Source: Anolis sagrei (taxonomy: Eukaryota > Chordata > Lepidosauria > Squamata > Anolidae). Taken from it: 64,000 nucleotides of DNA. Below, one piece after another: positions 1 through 9,760 of this stretch (its first letter is position 1; every line of letters begins with the position of its first letter). The notes below the pieces were generated by a model. It was not told where the DNA came from. It made no database searches and worked only from the letters and a program-made list of their open reading frames with translations. A program made the position numbers and the translations under genes. The stretch lies in the NCBI RefSeq assembly GCF_037176765.1, contig NC_090023.1:141685366-141749365 (forward strand). Direction: 5' to 3'.

Positions 1-1149
1 GCAGCGTCTACACAACACAATAATTTGGACAAGTCCTGGAACTTGCTTGGCTTTAGAAATACGAGAAGTCAGTATATGTTTTGGATCTAGCATTTTAGAG
101 CCAGTGGTGTGGTCAGCTGCTCCAGGTGGTCTGAGCATTTTTGCTTATTCAAAGTATAATGGTTTCTCATGAACCTTAGACAACAAAAGAAGATGAGGTC
201 TGAACAAGTATAGCTATGCTTCAAGTCAGAGTGGGATCAACTTCTGCTTCTGCTTCTGCAGGATTCCATCACACTGTTTTGGTTCAAGTGCAACTGCAAC
301 CATGTTGGCTCTGACCCAGTGTTTCATGCTCACCCCTCTCTCGCACACTTATTTGGAAGGGGGAAGAGAAGTGGATCCCCCAGAGCCAGTTGCAGAGCCT
401 TTCATTCTTTATCTGGAATTGGCATTGACTGTGAAGGCAAGCATACAAACTGGCTTACAACTAGTAACTGTAGTCTATTTTGCCAGAATACAGTAATCCC
501 ACCTCCAGTCTCTTGGGAGCAGAAGGGGGGAATTGAGCTGTTTGAAGATCCACTGCAAATAGTAAAACCAGAGAGTAGGCTTCATTAAATCCATGCAACT
601 ATCAATGGGCAACATATAAATCAAGGAACACATCCTAAAACGCATTTCTGCAAATGTATTGTTACACTGTAATACCCTTTGGTGATCTTGGGCAAGTTAC
701 ATGGACTCAGCCTCAGAGGAAGTCAAAAGGCAAACACCCTCTGAACAAATGCCAAGAAAAATCTGCAATATACTTGAAGTTATACAACAACAAATGCCCT
801 TGACGCATCACAATGAAAAGTACATATCAGGTTCTATTGTTATATCTCTTCCTGCACAATGGATTTCTATAAAGAAAATAAGTCCCAGGAATGGAGTTGG
901 AATTGTATTCTTCTTTCTGTTTTCTGTCTGCTTTGAAATAGTCACAGAGATAGAGATGGTTTATCTTTCTGTTCTATTTTTTAAACATATTGATTTTGAT
1001 GTTAAAATGTGGCTTAAAACATGGTTAAAATACTGTGTTAACAATGATGGAAAATGGTAAAATATCAAGAGTGACAGACCATGGGAGACTGTTAGTTTTC
1101 TCCCAGGGATTTGTCACTTTGGTCCTAGACTTGCCCTTTCGTCCCCAGA
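1..1149. other. Upstream stretch, mostly unrecognised
   Basis: AT-rich sequence without a convincing gene. The short open frames show no recognisable domain, codon bias or splice context. Positions 681-768 resemble a worn SINE tail common in lizard genomes (a phrase like 'cagcctcagaggaag...cctctgaacaaat...gccaagaaaa'). I recognise nothing in the rest. Confidence 0.5.
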
Positions 1150-2600
1150 GCCCAGTGCTCCAATTGCAGTTATTTCTTTTTTAAACAATCCCAGTTTTGA
1201 CAAACAATCTTCTTTTCAAAAATTGGCAAAAAGATTAATCAACACTTATATGGCAAAGGGGATTAAATGTAAGATTCTCCAGGATAATTAAAAAAAAGGA
1301 ATAGCCTTGGACTACCTCATTTGAAATTATATTTTGCAGCTTGTTCAGTCTGCTTGGATTCTACAAATTGCAGAAGTATATAATAGAAAACGATAGACTT
1401 CTGCAACTTGAAGTCAATTTGGATAGTAAGTTTTTTTTTTGTGGTGTGACAAAATAAAAGCAAATAGAGATGTTAACAAACGTTTTGTAGGAAGAACTAT
1501 ATTAAGAATCCAGAATACATTTTAAACAAGCCTAGGTAATAAAATACCACTTTGGATTTCAACACAAAAAGCAGTTTATAAATCAGATAAGAAAACAAAT
1601 GAACGGACAACATATAAAGATCTAACTGTGTCTGAAAACATAGACTCAAAGCGGAACAGGAATTATTGAAAGAAGGAGTGGAATTTAACTCGTGCAAACA
1701 TTTAAAAAACTTTATGGAAGATATACAACTTTATGAAATATATTAAATAGATAAAATTATTTGAATTTGAAGAAAACAAAACTGAATTTGAAACTCATTT
1801 CTGTAAAGATGATGTTCACATAATTGGAAAAATGCATAAATTCTTACTCAAATTCTTAGAATTAGAGGAAGGACAAGTGAAAGAATGTATGATTCAATGG
1901 GCACAAAATATTGAAGAGATGGGAGAAAAATGAGGTCAAAAGAATTATATTTTACATGTTGACCTTTGACTCAAGTCAAACTGTTGGGAGATGTAGAAGG
2001 ACACTGAGATCTATGTTGGAAATAAGAAATACATCCATGTACTTTCTACCATATGTGGTGGACATGTGTCAAAGTAAAAGAATATTTGGAGATAATACAA
2101 AATTTGATACAAGGGATATTTAAAATTAGAATACCATTAGATCCAGCTTTATTTTTATTGGGACCTCCAAACAAACAAAAATCATGAATTTCAAGGTATT
2201 ACATTATATTATTATAGCAGCAAATTACTTTATGTGCAAAAATAGAAATATAAAGAACTATCTTCAAAAGAAAATTGGATTATAAAAGTTCAAGAACTGG
2301 TAGAATGGGAAATTAATCATTTTTAATAAAAGAGAAGTAAACTGGCAACATTTTAAAAGAACTGAACCATTTGTATCATTTAGAAAGAATAAAATGTAAA
2401 AATGTTTGTTGGTTTTGAAGATTGAGTAAAATATTGAGATAGCAAAGTAGAAAAGGTTGTTTAAGAAATTAGTGGGGTGACAATAATGTTTTCATCACAT
2501 GTCTTTAAGACGGGAGATGGGAAGTTCATTTTAATTTTAATCTTTTTTTATTGTAAAATTAATCGGATTTTTGGGGGAGGGTGTTAGTTTCAATAGGTGT
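1150..2600 (+). mobile_element. L1-like LINE fragment (ORF2 3' part)
   Basis: Translating the + strand in pieces gives L1 ORF2 C-terminal signatures. Around 1,300-1,350 there is NSLGLPHLKLYFAA, matching the L1 'GLGLPxLKLYYQAA' motif. Around 2,050-2,190 there is HMWWTCVKVKEYLE followed by IPLDPALFLLG, the usual late ORF2 signature. The copy has many stops and frameshifts and no upstream reverse transcriptase core, so it is 5' truncated and dead. The boundaries are approximate. Confidence 0.75.
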
Positions 2601-2611
2601 ATAGGTGCTAT

Positions 2612-2831
2612 AAAGGTGCATTTACATTGCAGCATTACTGCAGTTTAATACCACTTTAACTGCCATAACTAAATGCTATGGAATGCTGGGAGTTGTTGTT
2701 TTACAAGCACTTGAACCTTTTCTGCCAAATACTGCTGGTGTGTCTCTGAACTCTAACTCCCACGATACTATATCGTTCAGTCAAGGCAGTTCAATTAATG
2801 TCAAACTGCATTACAGTGTAGATGACCTTTA
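2612..2831. mobile_element. Short inverted-repeat MITE
   Basis: About 220 bp. The left end (AAAGGTGCATTTACATTGCA) and right end (AAACTGCATTACAGTGTAGATGACCTTT read inward) are imperfect inverted repeats. The internal phrase 'cactttaactgcca' and 'tgggagttgt' recur at 5,027-5,225 and 21,948-22,100, so this is a dispersed family. There is no coding capacity. The superfamily is not determined. Confidence 0.6.
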
Positions 2832-2925
2832 AGGCAAGCATTGAAAAATTGTATAATGGTACTCATATTGTTGAATTGAATAAACAAATGCCTTAGAAAA
2901 TCCAGAATCTTTCGTTTCATTCCTG

Positions 2926-3177
2926 GAGCTCCTGGTGGCGCAATGGGCTAAAACCCTTGTGCTGGTCAGGTCAGTGGTTCGAATCCGGGGAGAGTGGGTT
3001 AAGCTCCCTCTGTCAGCTTTAGCTCCCTATGTAGGGACATGAGAGAAGCCTCCCACAAGGATGGTAAAAACATCAAAAATACGGTCGTCCCCTGGGCAAC
3101 ATCTTTGCAGACGGCCAATTTTCTCACACCGTGAGAGAATGCCGTGTCTCAAGTCGCTCCTGAGATGAAAAAAAAAA
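2926..3177 (+). mobile_element. tRNA-derived SINE (squamate ACA/Sauria type)
   Basis: Starts GAGCTCCTGGTGGCGCAATGGGC, which holds a polymerase III A box, followed by a B box GGTTCGAATCC near 2,976. The body includes the recurring 'ggagctgacagaggg'-type and 'ctcacaccg...' blocks, and the copy ends in an A-rich tail at about 3,170. Copies in the same or opposite sense are at 9,972, 15,027, 28,063 and 52,383. The exact family name is inferred. Confidence 0.85.
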
Positions 3178-3429
3178 TCCTAAACCTTGTAATTTTACTC
3201 ACTTGCTCTGAGAGGATCCAGGCCTCCGGTCCTTGCAAAGAGCCATGATTCCAGTCCCAAGGGACCACAGGGACCACAATTCCAGTAATTGTTCCTCTCT
3301 TAAATATTCAAACTAGCTTTAACATTAAAGCAAAACTTTTAAAGACAAGATTAATTGCTTATACTCTTCTGGTTAGAGCCATTTCTTTAAGCTTCATTTT
3401 ATTCCTATGGGACAGTTGAATTAATGGAG
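3178..3429. other. Unrecognised spacer
   Basis: AT-rich sequence between a SINE and a CR1 copy. No gene or repeat recognised. Confidence 0.4.
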
Positions 3430-5024
3430 TATCATAGAAGCATAGAATCCTCGAGCTGGAAGAGACCACAAGGGCCATCTAGTCCAGCCCCCTGCCATGC
3501 GGGAAAAACACAATCAAAACATCCCTGACAGATGGCCATCCAGTCTCTGTTTAAAAACCTCAAGGGAATGAGCTTCCACCATACTCAGAGGCAGAGAGTC
3601 CCACTGTTGAACAGCTCTTATGGTCCTAGTGGTCAAGTGGAATCTAATTTCCTGTAATTTGAACACATTGCTCCAAGTCCTAGTTTCCAGAGCAATTGAA
3701 AACATGCCTGCTCCCTCTTCCTTATGACATCCTTTCAAATATTTATACACGACTATCATGTTTCCTGTCAACCTTCTCTTCTGCAGGTTAAACATGCCCA
3801 GCTCTTTAAGAAGCTCCTTATAGGGATTCATGGTCTCCAGACCTTTGTTCATTTTAGTCGCCCTCCTCTGGACGCCTTCCAGCTTCTCATTATCTCTCTT
3901 GGATTGTGGTAAACAGAATTGGAGACAGTACACCAGTGAGGTCTGACCAAGGCAGAATAGAGGGGCACCATGATTTCCCTTGATATAGTGTCTACACCAG
4001 GGGTCCTCAAACTTTTCGAACAGAGGGCCAGGTCACAGTCCCTCAAACTGTTGGAGGACTGAATTATAATTTGAAAAAAAATGAATGAATTCCTATGCAC
4101 ACTGCACTTATCTTATTTGTAGTGGGGAAAAAAACTTAAAACAATACAATAATTAAAATGAAGAACAATTTTAACAAATATAAACTTATTAGTATTTTAA
4201 TGGGAAGTGTGGGCCTGCTTTTGGCTTATGAGCTAGGATTGTTTTTGTTTCAGACTTAGGTTGGCCCTGAGCGAGGGCCGGGTAAATGACCTTGGAGGGC
4301 CGTATCTGGCCCCGGGGCCTTAGTTTGAGGACCCCTGGTCTACACTATGCTCCTTTTGCTGTAGCCCAAAATCCCATTGGCTTTTAAAGATGCTTTATCA
4401 CTTTGTTGGCTCATGTTCAACTTCTTGTCTACTAAGACTTCTTCACATGAACTGTGGTCGAGCCAGTCATCACTCATCATGTATCTGTGCATTTCATTTT
4501 TTCTGCCTAAGTGCAGTATCTTACATTTCTCCCTGTTGAAATTCATTTTGTTAGTTTTGGCACAGCTCTCTAATCTGTTAAAGTCATTTTGAAATCTGAT
4601 CCTGTCTTCTGGAGTATTAGCCATTCCTTCCAATTTGGTGTCATCTGCAAACTTCGTAAGCATGCCCTCTGAGCCTTCATCCAAGACACTGATAAAGATA
4701 TTGAACAGCACTGGGCCAAGGACCAAACCCTGCAGTACTTCACTAGTCACTTCTTTTCAGAAAGAAGAGGAATCATCGATGAGCACTCTTTAGGTTCGGT
4801 TGCTTAAACAGTTACAAATCCACCTAACAGTAGTATTATCTAGCCCAACATTTTACTAATTTGTTTGCCAGAAGGTCATAGGGGAACTTGTCAAAGGACT
4901 TACTGAAATCAAGATATGCTACATCCATAGCATTCCCTGCATCTGCCAAGCTTGTAATTCTATCATAAAAACAGCTAAGTCTGGCATGACTTGTTTTTGA
5001 GAAATGCATGCTGACTTTTAGCAA
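3430..5024 (-). mobile_element. CR1 LINE, 5' truncated, minus strand
   Basis: Minus-strand translation shows CR1 reverse transcriptase and C-terminal text. 4,836-5,024 gives YLDFSKSFDKFPYDLLANKL, 4,340-4,750 gives FADDTKLEG with the catalytic F-ADD, and 3,514-3,933 gives LEGVQRRATKM followed by VYKYLKG. The 3' end on the minus strand is the classic 'tagaatcctcgagctggaagagacc' block at about 3,430-3,490. Frames are broken by stops, and the element is split by a hAT insertion at 3,998-4,337. It lacks its 5' endonuclease part. Confidence 0.93.
3998..4337 (+). mobile_element. Non-autonomous hAT element, family A copy 1
   Basis: 340 bp with terminal inverted repeats CAGGGGTCCTCAAACT and AGTTTGAGGACCCCTG. 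It is flanked by a perfect 8-bp target duplication GTCTACAC at 3,990-3,997 and 4,338-4,345, the length expected for hAT transposition. It interrupts the CR1 copy and is therefore younger. Two further copies lie at 39,756 and 46,695 in the same orientation. The ends resemble OC1/hAT1-type Charlie elements, but I cannot fix the named family. No coding capacity. Confidence 0.92.
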
Positions 5025-5026
5025 TC

Positions 5027-5225
5027 ACAGCACTACAAGCCTGACATCGCTTTAACTGCCTTGGCTTAGTGCAATGGCATTGTGGGAGTTGTAGCTTGAT
5101 GAGGCACCAAAACCTTTGGCAAAGAAGACTAAAGACCTGGAAAAACTCTAGCTCTCATGATACCATAACATTGAGCCTTGGTAGTTAATTAAAGTGGTGT
5201 CAAATGACACTAATTCTATAGCATT
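5027..5225. mobile_element. MITE related to the 2,612 family
   Basis: Shares 'ctttaactgcc', 'ttgtgggagttgtag', 'aaagaagactaaagacc' and 'ctcatgatacca' with the copies at 2,612 and 21,948. Both ends carry a 'cactttaa/ttaaagtg' inverted motif. It is non-coding. Confidence 0.5.
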
Positions 5226-5233
5226 AGTCAATA

Positions 5234-5676
5234 CAGTGTTCGCTCGCTACTTTGCAGTTTGCTTTTAGTGGATTTGCTGTTTCGCAGGTTTTTGAAAATA
5301 TTAATAAAAATATAAAATATATCCATCCAGTGGAGGCCAGGGACCTCGGAAGTGCAGCAGCCTGAGGCACGGCGAGGAAGGCCTGTCTTCCTGGCCTCCA
5401 CAGACCCCGGAAGTGCGGCGGCCTGAGGTGCGGCAGGGAAGGCCTACCTCCCTGGCCTGTGTGGCTCTGCTGGGGTCTGCGGAGGCCAGAAAGGCAGGCA
5501 GGAGCCCTTGGGATGGGCCAAGAGGTGGGTAAGGAAGTGTGGGTAAGAAAATAATATATGATATATATAAAATAATGTATAAATATTAAAATTAATATGG
5601 CATCCCCACTTTGCGGACTTTCACTTATCACAGGTGGTCCTGGAACTGAACCCCTGTGATAACTGAGGGAACACTG
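5234..5676. mobile_element. Tigger/mariner-like MITE with TA duplication
   Basis: Ends CAGTGTTCGCTCGCTACTTT and AACTGAGGGAACACTG are inverted repeats flanked by TA on each side (5,232-5,233 and 5,677-5,678), as expected for Tc1/mariner-pogo elements. The interior is GC-rich and built from two to three imperfect repeats of a 'ggaggccagg..cc.cggaagtgc.g..gcctgagg' unit (about 5,330-5,490). The related, uninterrupted sequence at about 7,765 serves as an empty site. No transposase remains. Confidence 0.8.
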
Positions 5677-5740
5677 TAGTTATATTAAGCTCCCACCAGT
5701 TCTTACTGACCAACATCTCTTTAGGGGCCAGCTTCTAATG
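5677..5740 (+). repeat. Unnamed repeat, copy 1 (host of two insertions)
   Basis: 'gttatatta..ctcccaccagttcttactgac' through 'ccagcttctaatg' matches 7,773-7,843. The match continues on the far side of the Tigger-like insertion ('agtcaa' before TA). The copy ends exactly at TTCTAATG, where a hAT-like element begins. Family unknown. Confidence 0.6.
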
Positions 5741-5895
5741 CATATGTGTCAAACTCAAGGCCCATGAGCTGAATCCAGCCTATGATATTTTATGTGGCCC
5801 TCCAGATGCTGGACTACAACCCCTATGACATCATGATTAGAGCTGATAGGAGTTGTGATCTGGAAGGCTGCAGCTTGTTCTGTTGAGTCGGGAGA
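5741..5895 (+). mobile_element. hAT-like fragment
   Basis: Begins CATATGTGTCAAACTCAAGGCCCATGAGC, the common Charlie-type start 'cagtgtgtcaaactcgtggcc'. It carries 'tgtggccctccagatg' and 'actacaacccc'. No opposite terminus is recognised, so it is probably truncated. Confidence 0.5.
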
Positions 5896-6359
5896 GCAGG
5901 GTTTGAATTTACGACGTTATCACATTAAGACAAGAAAACATGGGTGACTGTTCTTTTAGGACAGAGAATCACCCCTCTTATATTGTCAGCAGTCATGTTT
6001 CACGTTCTGCCTCCCCATCACACTCAGACCCACATGTGAAAACTTAAGAGCTGGCAATACGTTCATCTTAAATTAATCAAAAGGTTAGTATTACTTTTTT
6101 TAAACAACAATATCCAGAAACCAAGAGATCCCTTGCCTGCCCAAAGCCCTTTACATTAAAGAGGCTGAAACCACTTTTTTCCATGGGATCCTATTGTTCT
6201 GCATTGAACCCTATAGGATACAAGAGACTGCTGAGGGTTGGGCAATGGAACAGAATGGGGAAACGTTGATGGTTGCCATCCCACCTGTTTTTCAGTTGGA
6301 ACCATGAGAATAAAGTGCGATAAGAGGTAGGAGCTTTGAACATGATTACTGATCCGTGT
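5896..6359. other. Unrecognised spacer
   Basis: No gene or known repeat recognised. Confidence 0.4.
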
Positions 6360-6655
6360 TCAGAGTTTTCTCCTTTCAGGACATTTCTGCCTCTTTTTAA
6401 CCTTGGACCATGTGATGAGCTCTGTGCCTCTCCATGCTTGAAAAGAGGCGGAAGTGTCCTACAAGGGGGAAATTTTTCACTTTGATGAGGTCTGATTGCC
6501 AGAGTTCCTTTCTTTCAGGATACTTCTGCCTCTTTTCAACCATGGAGGGCTGTGCATTATGGCCGGAAGTAGTTTAACTTGTGCGATGAGCTCAAGTTGG
6601 AATGTCCTACAACTGGGAAATTTCTCAATGTGATAAGGTACTTAGATACAAGGCT
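6360..6655. repeat. Tandem and inverted repeat block
   Basis: Two related units lie in tandem. Unit 1 has 'cctttcaggacatttctgcctcttttta' at about 6,371 and 'gaaaagaggcggaagtgtcc' at about 6,439. Unit 2 has 'ctttcaggatacttctgcctcttttc' at about 6,513 and 'ggaatgtcctacaactgggaaattt' at about 6,599. In unit 1 the first block is the reverse complement of the second, so it can fold back. Probably a tandemly duplicated palindromic MITE. Confidence 0.5.
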
Positions 6656-6848
6656 TTGGATGTAATATCTGACTTTAAAATGCCCTTTAATACTTCCCCA
6701 ATCTCAGAGCCACAAGTGGGGTTGCAATCCCCATCATCCTCAGTCCACATGACGGATCATCAAAAGTGACTGGAGTTGTCATTCAGTAACATCTGGGGAC
6801 CCAAACTGGGTAAAAACCAAAGAACATTGGCCACTATGTACAACAATT
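6656..6848. other. Unrecognised spacer
   Basis: No gene or repeat recognised. Confidence 0.4.
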
Positions 6849-7163
6849 ACACTATATAACAAATTTTGAAAATTTCTCTGTTTCTGGTTTGAAAATGTTA
6901 TTTCCTGTTTAATTGTATGGTCCTTACTTGGAAAGTAGTTGTTATACTCCGGAAATTGCAGATTTGTGGTTGCCACAAACTACGCTGAATTGGTTGTGAC
7001 TCTATCAGATAGTTATCAAAAAATGATAGCAAAATGTCCTGCAGGATGTCCCACAAAAACAATGTTTTTGCAGTTGAATAAACCTTTTTTCAATGTTTTA
7101 AAGATAGAACCAATTAGAAAATGACATTTATAACCAAGGAACAAAAACTGTGTTACATAGTGT
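6849..7163 (-). mobile_element. Inverted-repeat MITE with CACTATGTAACA ends, copy 1
   Basis: Left end ACACTATATAACA and right end TGTTACATAGTGT are inverted repeats. The reverse complement shares 'ggttataaat.tcattttctaattggttctat' with 57,613-57,901. Flanks show TTA on the left and TAA on the right. Copy 2 is flanked by TTA on both sides, which would fit a 3-bp TWA duplication as in PIF/Harbinger. Superfamily assignment is an inference. Confidence 0.6.
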
Positions 7164-7259
7164 AATCAGTCAGCATTTGCAAGGCTTGCCAAAAAGATTG
7201 ATTTCTCTTTTTATGGAGTACAGATGAAGCATTTTCTGTCAATGCTGCACACTGATGCT

Positions 7260-7355
7260 AACTGATTTGTGTAAATGGGTGGCATTTAGAAATCTTTTGC
7301 TGGTGCCAATTTTTCATGATCCCAACACTGAATTAATGGACCCCACAATGTAAGA
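7260..7355 (+). repeat. Unnamed dispersed repeat, copy 1
   Basis: 'ggtggcatttagaaatcttttgctggtgccaa' and 'cccaacactgaattaa' match 35,970-36,030 closely ('ggtggcattcagaaaccttttactgttgccaa'). Family unknown, perhaps a retroelement 3' region. Confidence 0.4.
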
Positions 7356-7420
7356 GACAGCAATCCATGGCCAAGCAAGAATTAAAATTGGCCCTCTAGA
7401 TTTGTAGTCTCGGGTCCCTT

Positions 7421-7720
7421 CCACACTTGGATATATGGCAGTGTAGACTCAGATATTCCAGTTCAAAGCAGATATTGGTTTAATGGTTTAATGTTTAATG
7501 CATTTATAATGTGTTATGTTTATGTTTTGATGTGTCATCGGATTGTGCCAAGCTGTAAGCCACCCCGAGTCCCCCTCGGTGGTGAGATAGGGTGTGGTTG
7601 AAAGATGGTAAGTAAGCAAATAAATAAATAAATAGATAAAGTGGGTTATTATGCCTTGATATTCGGGGTTATATGGCTGTGTGGAAACGTGGGATTTTAT
7701 TCAGCTGTGTGGAAGGGACC
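7421..7720. mobile_element. GGGCCCTTCCACAC-type MITE split by a LINE tail
   Basis: The outer parts (about 7,421-7,475 and 7,641-7,720) are the common MITE with 'ccttccacac', 'ggcagtgtagactcagat', 'ttgatattcggggttatatggctgtgtgga'. The middle (about 7,476-7,640, +) is a LINE or SINE tail: 'aagccaccccgagtcccc' ending in (AAAT)n. The tail is therefore the younger insertion. Confidence 0.65.
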
Positions 7721-7843
7721 TGAGGTGGACCTTGATGGAATTGAGCTGGACATCCCTGATGTTCATAGTCAACAGTTATATTGGGTTCCCACTAGTTTTT
7801 ACTGACTGATTGCCTACCCCTTTTTAGGGACCAGATTCTAATG

Positions 7844-8821
7844 CAGCGTTTCTTAACCTGGGGGTTGGGACCCCTGGTGAGATTGTGAGGGGGTGTCAGA
7901 GGGGTCGCCAAAGACCATCAGAAAACACAGTATTTTCTGTTGCTTATAGGAATTCTGTGTGGGAAGTTTGGCCCAATTCTATCATTGGTGGGGTTCAGAA
8001 TGCTCTTTGACTGCAGGTGAACTATAAATTCCTGTAACTACAACTCCCAAATGCCAAGGTCTATTTTTCCCAAACGACACCAGTGTCCACATTTGGGCAT
8101 ATTGAGTATTTGTGCCAAGTTTGGCCCAGATCAATAATTGCTTGAGTCCACAGCACTCTCTGGATGTAGGTGAACTATGACTCCCAAACTCAAGGTCACT
8201 GCCCACCAAACAATTCTAGTATTTTCTGTTGGTCATGGGAGCTCTGTGTGTTCAGAATGCTCTTTGATGGTAGGTGAACTATAAATCGCAGCAATTACAA
8301 CTCCCAAATAGCAAGGTCTGTTTTCCCCAAACTCCACTAGTGGTTCATATCTGGGCATACTGAGTATCCATGCCAAGTTTGGTCCAGATCCATTGTTTGA
8401 GTCTACAGTGCTCTCTGGATGTAGGTGAACTACAACTCCAAAATTCAAGGTCACTGCCGACCAAACCCTTTCAGTATTTTCTATTGGTCATGGGAATTCT
8501 ATGTGCCAAGTTTGGCTCGAGTCCATCCTTGGTGGAGTTCAAAATGCAATTTGATTGTAGGTGAACTATAAATCCCAGCAACTACAACTCCCAAATGACA
8601 CCCCAATCCCACCAGTATTCAAATTTGGGCGTATCAGGTATTTGTGCCAAATTTGGTCCAGTGAATGAAAATACATCCTGCATATCAGATATTTACATTA
8701 TGATTCATAACAGTAGCAAAACGACAGTTATGAAGTAGCAACTAAAATAATTTTATGGTTGGGCGTCACCACAACATGGGGAAGTGTATTAAGGGGGCAT
8801 TAGGAAGGTTGAGAACCACTG
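7844..8821 (-). mobile_element. SPIN-like hAT element, copy 1
   Basis: About 980 bp with ends CAGCGTTTCTTAACCTGGGG and AGGTTGAGAACCACTG. The right half, read on the minus strand, has the diagnostic SPIN (Space Invaders) text: 'aaccttcctaatgc', 'tgttgtggtgac', 'cttcataactgt', 'tcagatatttacattatgattcataacagta'. The middle is several imperfect repeats of 'gtaggtgaactataaatcccag..actacaactcccaa'. No transposase is present. The flanking 8-mers (TTCTAATG, ATCGAGTC) do not match, so one end may have been lost or the junction recombined. Confidence 0.8.
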
Positions 8822-8905
8822 ATCGAGTCCAACTAAGCACAATCAAAATACCCTTGAGAAATGGCAATCTAGCCTCTGTTTAAAGGCTTCCAAGGAAGGA
8901 GCTTG
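8822..8905 (-). mobile_element. CR1 3' remnant
   Basis: Minus-strand translation gives LEAFKQRLDCHFS, the conserved CR1 C-terminus 'LEAFKQRLDGHLSG'. Only the last 80 or so bases remain. Confidence 0.75.
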
Positions 8906-8929
8906 TTGGAAGGTTGAGCACCACTGTTC

Positions 8930-9760
8930 CAAAGGATGCCTCTGTCCTTCTTTGGAGGCGAGGGAGGCTCCTCCAAAACCCAAGCGCTGTTTGGAAAGTT
9001 GCAAAACTGGCTGTGACCCGCAGGAGACCTCTGGCAGGACGGCGGGCACCTCGCCTGCCAAAGCACCCCCTCTCCCCCGTTTCCAGGGGGGGCAAAGCCA
9101 AGCCTGAGAAGAAATGGGAGCGGGGACAAGAGGGGGGTGGGGGCTTCGCGGGAGAAGAGTCCTCTCCACTGAGGCGAATCCCGTTCATCCGATGCCGTCT
9201 GGAGGGAGGAGGGGTCTCGCATAACATGCCAGAGGCAATCAGTCAGGGAGCGCGCGGCCCCCATTTCCTTCCCCCTCCCCTCCCTCCCCTTTCTCCAGCC
9301 TCTATAGAGGGGAGGGAGGCAGACCGCCGCCACACTCAGCCTCAGTGCCAAGCCTCAGTTGCAGCCTCAGCCTCAGCCTCCGTCTCCCGCCATGGAGCCC
9401 CGCAGCCTCGCGCTCCTCGCCCTCCTGCTGCTCGCGCTCCTCGGGGCCAGCCAGGGTGAGTGGGCGCGCGCGGGAGTCTGTGTGTGTGTGCGCGCGCGCG
9501 GGAGAGAAGGAGGGAGGGAGGCGGGCAGCGCTGGAGACAGGACGCGACGGTCCCCTCTTTTCCATTCCCTCATCTTTCGGGGTCACACGGGGGCCACCTT
9601 CGCGAGAGGGGCGCCCAATTCTGCAAGAAAGGACGCCGGCTGACATGCTCTTGACCCCAAATTCGGGTGGCAGCGGTTTCTGTCGGCGCTTGGGAACCCC
9701 ACAGAGTCCGACGTCCAAGGCACGCCACGAAACCCCGACGACGTTGAGGAGTCGCCTTTG
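8930..9760. promoter_or_regulatory. CpG island and core promoter of CXCL12
   Basis: GC-rich, CpG-dense sequence around the first exon contrasts sharply with AT-rich flanks. 9,265-9,300 is a C/T-rich tract (CCCCTCCC-type, possible Sp1/KLF sites), followed by a TATA-like TCTATAGAG at 9,300-9,308. Initiation would fall about 25-30 bp later, near 9,330, giving a 5' UTR of roughly 60 nt with no upstream ATG and several CAGCCT repeats. The transcription start is an inference. Confidence 0.75.
9392..9455 (+). CDS. CXCL12 exon 1 (signal peptide)
   Basis: ATG in a strong Kozak context (cccgccATGG) encodes 21 codons, starting [12 protein letters not shown] and ending GASQ, plus one base of codon 22. 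The leucine/alanine-rich core is a typical secretory signal, although its sequence is unlike the mammalian one. The donor GTGAGT starts at 9,456. The phase-1 junction creates Glu22 (G|AG) with exon 2. This ATG was chosen because it is the first in the predicted transcript and the only one giving a signal peptide in frame. Confidence 0.93.

Noticed and set aside
701-1060. 119-codon frame near the window start
   Set aside because: Its first part is a SINE-like remnant and the rest is AT-rich low-information sequence.
2926-3177. Possible tRNA gene (A and B boxes)
   Set aside because: The boxes belong to a dispersed SINE with several copies here; no cloverleaf acceptor stem seen.
8843-9718. Several long open frames on both strands around 9 kb
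   Set aside because: They lie in the GC-rich CpG island, overlap each other in many frames and show no domain. Only the exon 1 frame with its donor is supported.
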